Below, one piece after another: positions 12,401-17,000 of a DNA stretch of 20,142 nt; position 1 is the stretch's first letter, and each line of letters begins with the position of its first letter. This DNA is from a virus, in the IMG/VR virus record IMGVR_UViG_3300020469_002793, positions 1-20,142 of that record; one strand, given 5' to 3'. A program made the position numbers and the translations under genes. The notes under the pieces are model-generated. The model saw only the letters and a list, made by a program, of their open reading frames with translations, ran no database searches and was not told the DNA's origin.

Positions 12401-12423
12401 GTGACTTTGATAAAACAACATAA
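463..12423 (+). CDS. Giant modular baseplate protein in gp7 position (gp7-like N-terminus, YHYH-type domain, Asp-box beta-propeller)
   Basis: An uninterrupted frame encodes 3986 residues (about 0.4 MDa). ATG 463 is the first start after an in-frame TAA at 454-456, 11 bases after the upstream gene. Order of parts: residues about 15-300 resemble the C-terminal domain of T4 gp7 (DNPLFVDFLKQYY 27-39, FYASKGTDEAIKILFGVLF 201-219, VVGQTLF 258-264), split by a 90-residue insert. Residues about 590-2730 carry 'HGF..GE.V.Y' repeats mixed with 'GGSGY' repeats. Residues 1247-1363 form a YHYH-type domain. Two tail-fibre-like modules lie at about 2870-3240. Residues 3446-3760 form an Asp-box beta-propeller, followed by a final 225-residue tail with another GGxGY unit. 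No signal peptide or membrane segment is visible. Synteny (6-this-8) and the N-terminus suggest it replaces gp7 in the wedge and projects adhesin-like modules outward. The gp7 link rests on recalled T4 sequence. It could also be annotated simply as a YHYH-domain virion structural protein. Confidence 0.85.
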   Translation: MGIDTAAKKVQINKLVRSQVPSFVAEDNPLFVDFLKQYYISEESKGKSIDIITNFNDYQKADTYSENYNLIGFTTCTSLVNSYDATINVSSTDGWPDDYGLLKIDDEIITYTGITSTSFTGCVRGFSGVDNLKSPTNPESLVFSTSNASKHENTSKVVNLSNLFLQEFWEKTKELFMPGFEDRNLHAKVDKANFLRQAKDFYASKGTDEAIKILFGVLFDSRAEVIKPIEYLFAPSDADYVKTNDLIVERLSGNADNVVGQTLFQTDNTATSGSIFNVQYFPREGRNYYIISLSKGSIVGTFEPTGSSSLVNPVSIGTTVITVDSTLGFPEDGVVYVGAGLTVGIATYTSKSSTQFFGVSGISSSYTDSDFIRSSKTVFAYENGDVNKPVYFRLTNVASSADLSDVGFLKADDVIVPRQLGKVSDSSNYNLNSWVDNIKTKTDVARDIATNTSKVNSNSNVVTTAAPHLLSIDDSVVLLDITGDDQTPDNISGTVLDVYNDKEFRLVITSGQFDTSKLYKVQRQLNFAKSTNNQLGVEKFVADVQNTYISRDNTEVYVTAGSLPSYEIVATNRSKTFTSSAPEFNSNVDGVTDNITIVGHNFINGELVRYSPADTTLTFDANRVVGLDTGSIYAVKKVSDDVIQLSRSVPDVAADKVISIVGIGSTTTHELVPSDLAGKNVKHQNFLRKFPVTPEPSDVDRSLQNEPVGMFLNGVEILSNQSGDSVHFGRINHIDVESGGSGYDLITPPNIHISDNVGTGATAYAVIEADFKGIEVISGGYDIKTVPNVVITGGNGQGATASARLKATRNSRLFNAKDDVNIGNDRITFSSDHLFFDGESVVYEKSTLDAVVGGLVDKSIYFVNKVSDTQISLTNTFEDAVAGTNIINITGVSKGSHKFTSTVFRNVLDKIIVENPGSGYSNRKVLVNSTQHPPSSYFARDSVNNGINISNNYIYFKNHGFKSGETVEYNHTGTTIGGLHTTQNYQVIVLDENKFRVCSAGIGTTTTTVNYFKGRYVDLSSVGVGTHTFKYPDISVSLQTTSGVAVTATSAPVIRPLCHGSITDVYLTNDGVGYGSSDTLNAHRRPLVTVSNGQDALITLGITDGGITGAFVKIKGKGYVSPPELIVEGEGKYAKLLSNVASDGSLSTVNIIDSGKDYTEQPATTVRVKQQGSGAVFRADLTQWKTTTLKRYQSHINQNDDGIIVSSQNPEYEAKFASTYLPRKLRLKLDDNIFVDINGQLKENTTLSHSPIVGWAYDGAPIYGPYGHNTSTGGTIRRLISSYTVNLKSNRPSVSNFVLGSFIEDYDYTADGDLDKYNGRFCKTPEFPNGVYAYFCTIQDADGSLSPFIGSREPSFPYVLNGFKFKKVETNGQPLTLQDMPILNSGNILRNTLPYKLGFLSSDYDYLVSKNIDDTELLVKTIATSGIGSVNILSPGIDYKVRDRISFNNSESGGRGASAKVKTLVGKGVTEINYNTTTVDHIAFDFKNELGVGIASTCHGLQNNDLVNISGIGTGEMRFLEGPRTIGVASITSFLSVGISSVQLTGDSTFIKLTDVVGGKNKEDDIAVGDWLVIGDNEEKVKVLQIDTTLNRYRVLRQSGITTFHRAGQRLSIDQRRFTFSVGINTNLNVIRNQLVAFNPQNSIGVGTGLVSVANPVGSGNTNVVRVKSLNNTVLADHDTPPHTGQPGSNADNAISIPNHGLLSGQRLKYESGKGTPLVVSNAVGLGNSFALTDGQYVYAVKKSNDLLGITTTRTGIGSTSTSLYIVTIVNGNKEDHTFETTNEQHIGSLDRYDVIVHTSSGHELRTKDEITVDIAPNTLVNKTIEYDTTARKTIVDPKYVNSSAVSTSNSTITLVDHGYKDGDKILYSITAGATAITPLVDRGEYYVKRLSSNSFRLFDNRKDSVSIPNAFINITNIGAGVHRFARINPPIQALRGETIGFAVSDTSLADFKLEFYKDENFTNKFDGVGISTEIVRSGVSGASGSTVKVKLTDNIQLPLWYKLVPTTLDTIGVSKRDSEQDEQVVNGSKITIDPSIYAGNFGITTTGITSFTYQVGNKPEISSYKSSGITTFRYLTSSRNASGGINEISVDFPGVDYIKNPGINTIKTVSGRDADIRMFDDFIGRAGYKEIVKIGYDYPTDKSLSPRADTPVTVTVQNNFAIASIGIETAGKNYSTAPDIFFPVRPNAETEATLDGTGIGSVRIINDSLTAFDLFPNPPRIIAINNSNGVGIVTATSNGATQFLTIKSPLGGWRPEAHRLGTNFPFAVGDQIFVENVNIKGHPVIVDGEETFPEPVPSTDPRTYADNAIAGYNSNMYDFNFFTITARNITDSKIQYSLTGIGSTGGFFDSVNSAGRIIKKEDLPTFNVTFEHRNFVNGESVIFADGSTEGNIVKNEGWDPSTNSFRLENLTRTPYVGDTIIGKISKASGKVVESKFYEKYFTLGFNAEREKGWQKNTGKPSNDFQKLQDSDYYQNFSYSIQSEVQEKDFTDAVDSIVHPSGYKNFSDLVIKSTPTAGFGRSTSLIARSPQQSTDLKVDIDNVQSFFVKNDFDFATETTISNGLSKSINFQNRKLRNLLSVATAKVELMDDISNQFTGITTDPSGGQIVGVSSFRLTSQSGAVPLFNKIFNPNAPDSRHITVNSDTITIFNHGFQTGERIKYDNHGNTSVGIDATNHVISGSSTNLMPPELFVFSRLDNNRFKVAGLSTSTTAFNIRTLGTGTEHSFSTISPENKTIIQIDGMIQSPLTNRSVNLDLIDAVGVGSTTLKLQASANVGLTTVKLNDILQIDNEFFRVRTVGFGSTNAVSVDRGFLGSTVASHAANAVPQMKGGNFRIDKDVIFFATPPFGPTGPTGVSTQSTFSGRVFNRKDVTRNFVFDDISHKFTGSVATGKTFTLTQGGSDTTGIVTTTSGTGGSDEVINYGVFLINGIFQRPTVDYDIVARSTAPNIGVGASIIFTGDNLFDLPRGGKVDQVDPVTLGQNYQPRVRAGASAVVNPAGSIQSVSMLSAGSGYFSGSFNIEIQNPLGVGSTAILTATVGTGNSAGMITGITTVSGGTGYSTQFPPIIKVGIATGYTDLSVTGGSGSGLRVDALIGSGGTVIGFDISKRGFGYKNGEILTVQGIPFRVGVSTSPFTLTIKTTIDDQFAGFSFGQLVPLDDFSAEFNGAKKTFVLTKTILTKDVVSIISLDTSIDVTNNLLIFINDVLQQPGQNYSLEGGSILRFVEPPKGGSKLQVLFFRGGNQDIEALNPVKTVKVGDKLQLLQDLQVPNQSDRVVSEITEVSEVDTPPYGGGGISTNPSLVRVISWKKQEKDLVVDGLPIAKDRPLQVGNFYPSARLIRNVGTSSVTTYVDNAFPFFSAYDNRTDIDGIPGQVEIINTQEINVATGLATVSTGGKVTSITVTNGGSGYENIPTVSIANFNRLQSGIDSSRFETIPLTEEVGRTWNKITAPADISYNDIDYTPEGVFVAVGSTSGIHTSTDGNNWTVSTTGTFGTFKGVVGLSSEVVAVGGGGTIARSTNAASTFGITTIYSRKQVGFIPSYTPRNISQSLNAAAVGSYLFPNALTGIGTTVPYERVVVVGAAGTILYTEPGLAGLTSSFVISNKFATQDFHGVAYNDGTFVAVGNNGSIYRSTDGETWAGVTTTSITTNLKGIAYGSDKWIAVGAAGTIISSGDDGLNWSVVGAGGTFQLNGVHYQNNVWLAVGGAGMAMNSSDGSTWYKKHVVAAGTPLGAQLNAVTYGDNKMVAVGIQSSLVWSGYEKVGAAATATVGAGGTISAITVNEGGFGYTPNSNPTVLLGQEVVTREKCNTVNVTGDYGVVVGVAVSASGSNSRATLNLSLDADVFLNQAAFGNISKTGLVIGDYFVLKNSVFGTGVTSIDKDGNNVGVGTSFADNIYKVEEIVTSNTGIVTVFCNINSTTGITPITGSKLGDYSFGKLTNLTRSTTDPKVFNINSTNGYTGITTAPEVRRINPLAITYSDFDKTT
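502..1365 (+). other. gp7 C-terminal-like domain at the N-terminus of the giant protein
   Basis: Three blocks match, in order, the C-terminal region of T4 gp7 as I recall it. These are an aromatic helix around PLFVDFLKQYY (T4: NFEAFCEAYIQYL), FYASKGTDEAIKILFGVLF (T4: FYSTKGIEASYKFLFKVLY), and VVGQTLFQ followed by a TG- or TSG-containing beta segment (T4: LVGQTIYTATG). A beta insert with the DGWPDDYGLLKIDDEIITY pattern sits between blocks one and two. In T4 this part of gp7 contacts the other wedge proteins, so it is the likely anchor of the giant protein in the baseplate. Confidence 0.6.
1843..8658 (+). repeat. Repeat family A: 'HGF..GE.V.Y ... Y.V....N.F.L' modules (about 7-8 copies)
   Basis: Units of roughly 80-90 residues lie at 2242-2487, 2929-3171, 3301-3564, 5539-5811, 6010-6258 and 8392-8658. 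Weaker or shorter relatives lie at 1843-2010 and 7561-7695. Key signatures are FKNHGFKSGETVEY, IPNHGLLSGQRLKY, LVDHGYKDGDKILY and IFNHGFQTGERIKY. Each full copy then has a G-L segment, Y-x-V, a basic N/D-x-F-R/K-x strand and usually ends in H-x-F. Similar NHGL..GD.V.Y units occur, as I recall, in very large bacterial surface adhesins. A stacked beta-domain stalk is the likely form. Confidence 0.7.
4201..4560 (+). other. YHYH-type domain with altered signature
   Basis: Residues 1247-1363 of the giant protein hold GWAYDGAPIYGPYGH, then LDKYNGRFCKTPEFPNGVYAYF, then FPYVLNGF. This order (G-x-A-x-DG-x-PIYGP, then LD..NGRF..TPEFP.G.Y-x-Y, then FPY) is that of the YHYH domain family. The tetrad that names the family is here Y-A-Y-F at 1332-1335, so both histidines are missing. 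The function of the family is not firmly known to me. Confidence 0.7.
9082..10188 (+). repeat. Repeat family D: tail-fibre-like 'F.L......FINDVLQ.P...Y' modules (2 copies)
   Basis: Copy 1 (about 9082-9345) has KTFTLTQGG, then VFLINGIFQRPTVDYDIV and IIFTGDN. Copy 2 (about 9952-10188) has KTFVLTK, then LLIFINDVLQQPGQNYSL, LRFVEPPKGG and LQVLFFRGG. Known phage tail-fibre units share the pattern of a strand, V.INGV.Q.P...Y, and F..AP..G..I.V.Y. The two copies flank a triplet of GGxGY units. Confidence 0.6.
10798..11750 (+). other. C-terminal Asp-box (BNR-like) beta-propeller, about seven blades
   Basis: Residues 3446-3760 of the giant protein contain Asp-box motifs STDGNNW (3480-3486), STDGETW (3634-3640), SSGDDGLNW (3673-3681) and SSDGSTW (3714-3720). 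The last three are spaced about 40 residues apart. A 'F/W-VAVG-xxGxI' strand recurs about seven times: FVAVGS, VVAVGGGGTI, VVVVGAAGTI, FVAVGNNGSI, WIAVGAAGTI, WLAVGGAGMA and MVAVGI. This is the pattern of sialidase- and Ycf48-like propellers. No catalytic sialidase residues (RIP motif or Arg triad) are evident, so a binding or scaffold role is more likely than an enzyme. Confidence 0.75.
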
Positions 12424-12426
12424 ATA
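12419..12426 (+). promoter_or_regulatory. Possible T4-type late promoter element before gene 8
   Basis: CATAAATA differs from the T4 late -10 element TATAAATA only in the first base and fits the NATAAATA form proposed for marine T4-like phages. It overlaps the TAA stop of the giant gene (12421-12423) and lies 20 bases before the gene 8 ATG. With T4-like spacing, the transcript would start about ten bases before the ATG. I noticed no other NATAAATA in the window. In A+T-rich DNA a chance match is quite possible. Confidence 0.4.
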
Positions 12427-12446
12427 AACAAAAATAGTCTAGTAAA

Positions 12447-14051
12447 ATGCCTGCGATTATTTCAGATCAATTTAGAATATTAAATGCTGCGAATTTCGTC
12501 GCTGGTGTAGCTGATACATCGCAGTATTATTATAGTTTCATAGGTTTACCGAACTCTCAAGATATTGGTGCTGGTTATGGTAAAACTGATTGGAATACAA
12601 ATACTCCAGCTCCTATGGATGGATTTAAGGAATATAACGATGCATGGGATACTATGCTTGGCCTTAAACAGTTAAGTAGTGATGATGTTCAAAGAATGGT
12701 TAAGAAAACCACTTGGACAGCTGGTACAGTATATGAAATGTATAAGAATGGATATACCAGAGAAACCCAGAGTCCTAAAACATCTTCTACAAATTTATAT
12801 GATGCACAATATTACGTTGTAAATAGTGACCTTAAGGTTTATCTTTGTATTAATAACGGTCAAAGTCCAGATAACCCACAGGGTAGACAGTCTTTGGATG
12901 AACCAAACTTTATAGATTTAGAACCAAGAGCTGCTGGTACATCTGGTGATGGATATATTTGGAAGTATTTGTACACAATTAAACCAAATCAGATTATAAA
13001 ATTTGATTCAATTGATTTTATGCCTGTTCCAAACTCTTGGGGAACTGGTGATACAATAGATATAAAAAATAATGCTGTTGATGGAAAGATAGAAACTGCT
13101 GTAATTGTAAATGCAGGGGATGGATATCAACCCATTGGTACTACATTTAACAACATTCCTATCTTAGGAGATGGAACTGGTGGAAAAGTTTCTGTTACTG
13201 TAAATTCTCAAGGTAAAGTTTCTGATGTAACCGTTACTAATGGTGGTAATGGATATACAAACGGAAAAGTTAGATTCTACCCTGGCGCTCCAGGCACTGA
13301 GATTGGTGGGCCAATTGCAGGTTTGTCTGCGGTTGGTGTTGCTGGTACATCTGTTGCCGATATAGAAGTTGTTATACCACCACCAGGCGGTCATGGTTTT
13401 GACGTTTATAAAGAACTAGGTGCGTTTAGAGTTTTGATGTATGCAAGATTTGAAAATGATTCATCAAACCCAGACTTTATTGTTGGAAATGATTTTGCTA
13501 GAGTTGGACTTGTTAAGAATCCAAAAACTTTATCTGGAGCTGCTCTAACTAAATCTAGTGCTGTTTCACTAACATCACTCAAACTTAAAACAATAAGTGG
13601 TGGTAATATATCAGATACTACATTTACTGTAGATACTCCTATATCACAAACAATTGGTGTTGGATCAACTGCTGTTGGTTATGTTGCAAATTGGGATTCA
13701 TCAACTGGTATTTTGAAAACATATAATCCTACTGGAATTGGATCTACAACTTATGGATTCAGGATGGTAGATTTCACATCTCAAATTGGGCCTGGCGGTA
13801 GTTATACTATTGTTGGTAATGCATCTGGTAATGCGTTAGGAATAGATACTAGTTTTGGTACAGGTGCTAATCCAGGCACTGCCACTACTGTTGGAACTGC
13901 CATGGTTCAACTAGGACAAGACTTCGTTGAAGGTGTGGCTGATCCAGAAGTGAAAAAATATTCTGGTGAGATATTATACATAGATAACAGGGCTGCAATA
14001 CAACGTAGTGCTACCCAGAAAGAAGACGTAAAAATTGTATTAGAGTTCTAA
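12447..14051 (+). CDS. 8: Baseplate wedge protein gp8
   Basis: The product is 534 residues. ATG 12447 is the first start after an in-frame TAG at 12435-12437. Homology to T4 gp8 (334 residues, recalled sequence) is clear at both halves. SGDGYIWKYLY (166-176) matches T4 GDGYVWEYLF, FARVGLVKNP (350-359) matches FRQISIITNP, and YSGEILYIDNRAAIQ (505-519) plus the terminal IVLEF match HSGEMIYMENRPPI and ILFTF. The N-terminal part (DAWDTMLGLKQL) fits T4 VTDMWTHMMGTVKVL. In T4, gp8 is a dimeric wedge component bound to gp7, gp10 and gp6. The extra 200 residues sit in two places. One insert, at about 212-345, includes GGxGY repeats of the kind in the giant gene. The second is a Gly/Ser/Thr-rich stretch at about 360-500. 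The gene is 23 bases after the giant gene and 4 bases before the next. Shine-Dalgarno pairing is weak or absent. Confidence 0.92.
   Translation: MPAIISDQFRILNAANFVAGVADTSQYYYSFIGLPNSQDIGAGYGKTDWNTNTPAPMDGFKEYNDAWDTMLGLKQLSSDDVQRMVKKTTWTAGTVYEMYKNGYTRETQSPKTSSTNLYDAQYYVVNSDLKVYLCINNGQSPDNPQGRQSLDEPNFIDLEPRAAGTSGDGYIWKYLYTIKPNQIIKFDSIDFMPVPNSWGTGDTIDIKNNAVDGKIETAVIVNAGDGYQPIGTTFNNIPILGDGTGGKVSVTVNSQGKVSDVTVTNGGNGYTNGKVRFYPGAPGTEIGGPIAGLSAVGVAGTSVADIEVVIPPPGGHGFDVYKELGAFRVLMYARFENDSSNPDFIVGNDFARVGLVKNPKTLSGAALTKSSAVSLTSLKLKTISGGNISDTTFTVDTPISQTIGVGSTAVGYVANWDSSTGILKTYNPTGIGSTTYGFRMVDFTSQIGPGGSYTIVGNASGNALGIDTSFGTGANPGTATTVGTAMVQLGQDFVEGVADPEVKKYSGEILYIDNRAAIQRSATQKEDVKIVLEF
13080..13313 (+). repeat. 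GGxGY modules inserted in gp8
   Basis: Residues 212-289 of gp8 hold two units, IVNAGDGYQPIG and VTNGGNGYTNGK. Each is followed by a Pro/Gly-containing strand and a GTGG or APG turn. They are the same module as family B of the upstream giant gene and have no counterpart in T4 gp8, so they look like an insertion within the domain. Confidence 0.75.
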
Positions 14052-14055
14052 GAAA

Positions 14056-17000
14056 ATGCCCCAAGAAACCAATCTGAATGTTTCTCCATATTTTGATGAT
14101 TTTAGTGAAGATAAGAACTTTAACAGAGTTCTTTTTAAACCTGGCATCCCAGTTCAGGCTAGAGAATTAACTCAGTTACAGACAATCCTACAGAATCAAA
14201 TAGAGAAGTTTGGTCAACACTTCTTTAAAGAAGGTTCTATGGTCATTCCTGGCCAGATTGGTTATGATGCATTGTATCATGCTATTGAACTAGAAGACAC
14301 ATTTTTAGGTATACCTATATCAGATTACCTTAAAAAATTAATTGGTAAAACAATTAGAGGAGAAGTTTCTGGTGTAGAGGCAACAGTTGTAAATTGTGTT
14401 TTAAATACTCAGTCTGATAGAGGACATAATACTTTATACGTTAAGTACAGTAAATCTGGTAATGATTTTGTAACTAATGTTTTTAATGATGGAGAAAATT
14501 TAATAGCTTCTACTGATATCGAATATGGTATATCGAGAGTCATTGCTAATAATCCATTCGCAACAGGAATTGCTTTAAATGCAACATCAATAGGATCTGC
14601 AGCTACTGTTCAAGAAGGTATATATTTTATTCGTGGATACTTTGTTAAAGTAACTACTCAAACTGTTATTGTGGATCAATATGATAATAATCCTTCTTAC
14701 AGAGTTGGTTTATTCATTGATGAAAATGTAGTATCTGCATTTGATGATTCTGACTTATTTGATAATGCAGCTGGTTTCTCAAACTTTGCGGCTCCTGGCG
14801 CTGATAGATTTCAAGTAAAACCAACACTAATTAAGAAGGATGTAGACGATCTTAGTGATGCAAACTTTATAGAATTATTAAGATTGAACAAAGGTGCCAT
14901 TCAAAGAATGGTTAAAAAAACTGATTATAATATTTTAGCTGATGAATTTGCAAGAAGAACATTTGATGAGAGTGGTAACTATTACATAAAACAATTTGGG
15001 GTTCAAGTTAGAGAATCTCTTAACGATAGACAAGGAAATAACGGAGTATATTTCAGAAATCAAAAGACTTCACAGGGTAATGTTCCAAGTAGTGATAGTA
15101 TGATTTTTCAAATATCACCTGGCAAGGCATATGTAAGAGGTTATGAAATTGAAAAAGTTGGAAGTAATTTTATAGATGTAGAGAAACCAAGAACTATCAA
15201 GAAATTAGAAAATCAAGTATTTGCATTTGATAAAGTTAGTAAAATAAAGGTTAATCGTGTATATGGAGCTCCATTTATAGGAATGGGTGTTAACCATGTT
15301 GTTTCTCTAAGAAATCAAAGAACAGGTGCTACTCATGCATCTGCAGCTGGTACAGAGATAGGAGTTGCAAGAGTATACGATTATAAGTTAGAGTCTGCTG
15401 CATATTCAGGTGTAACTAGTGTTTATGAATTATTTTTATGGGATATACAGACATTCACAACGTTAACTGTAAACAGTGGTCTTACTGCGGTTGACGGTTC
15501 ATTGATTGAAGGTCAAAGAAGTGGTGCGAGAGGACATTTGAAGGTAGCTGCAAGTAATGCTACATCTTTAACATTAACATCAACAACTGGAACCTTTATA
15601 GTTGATGAACCAATTATTGTTAATGGTGTTAATGACACTAAGACTATAACTGCAGTCACAGAATTTTCTGTTGATGATGTAAAATCAATATTCCAAGATG
15701 TTGGCGATAATGAATTTAATGCTGATACATTGCTCTCAAGAGAGGGTAGTCCAGCTCCTGCAGGCACAGAATATACAATTACTTCAGGTGGTACGGTTAC
15801 TGTAGCTGGTAGTAGATTCTCTCGTGGTATTAAAGTGAATGATATTGTAAAATATCAAAAATCTACAGAAACAGATCCAACATTTAACAGAGTATCTGCA
15901 ATAAATGCTACTGGTTCACAATTAACTTTAGTTGCATTAGCTATTGATATAACTGGTGTATGTCAAAAAGAATTACCATCTGGAACTATTACAACTAGTG
16001 ATTTCAAAATTGTTAGACCTCAAATCATTGATGCTAAGAATTCTACTTTTGTTTCTGATATGCCAGAACCTTCTATATCTAGCATTGATCTAAGTTCATC
16101 AGAAATAACTACTAGACAACAGTTTACATTCAATGTAAGTGGCAATTCTGCTACAATAACAATAACTTCAACCAATGAATTTTTTGAAACATTTGATGAG
16201 GAGAGATATAATATTGCATATAGTGATGGAAGTATTCAAATATTAAGAGAGGAAAATCTAGTATTTACTGCAGATAGAAAATCAGTAACTTTAGTTGGAT
16301 TAACAAAGGCTAGTGATACTGCAGCAATCTTCCTTGGAACTGTAAAAAGAACTGAAGTAAAATCACAAAAGAAAACATTACAAGAGTGTTCTAGATTAGT
16401 AATTAATAGATCTAGAAAGGATGGATCTGGCACAGGACAAAACACTCTTGCAGACGGCTTAACCACACATAGTGTTTATGGAACAAGAGTTCAAGATAGG
16501 GAAATATGTCTTAATGTTCCTGATGGGGCAAGAGTTTTGGGAGTATATCAATCAAATACAGTAGGAGATGCTAATCTACCTAGTATAAGTCTTATCAATA
16601 GATCTGCAGAATTAACCGATACAATTCAAGGTGAAATTGTTGTTGGAGAAAGTAGTGGTGCTACTGCTAAAGTTGTTTCTAAGGCTGCTGGTTCTGTTGA
16701 TATTGTATACACAAACGATATACAATTTGATAGAGAAGAAATAGCTACGTTCCAATCTTCTGGTATTGTAGGACAAGTTTCAATAATTACACAAGGTGAC
16801 AAAAATATTAGTAAGAGTTTTAGATTTGATAATGGCCAAAGAGATGAGTTTTATGATTACTCACGAATAATAAGGAAAGAGGGAGAACCAGAACCATCAA
16901 AGAGATTAACCATAGTCTTTGATCATTATAAAGTTGAAGGTGAAATAGGTGATTTTGCAAGTGTCAATAGTTTCTCTTCTGACAATTATGAGTTTGATAT

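Noticed and set aside
463-12423. Assembly artefact or fusion of several genes as the cause of the 12-kb frame
   Set aside because: The frame is continuous with the same codon use throughout, and repeat families are spread from near the start to near the end. Very large structural genes are usual at this place in marine T4-like phages.
12424-12446. Terminator in the gap before gene 8
   Set aside because: No inverted repeat followed by a T run is visible; the same holds for the 11-base and 4-base gaps.
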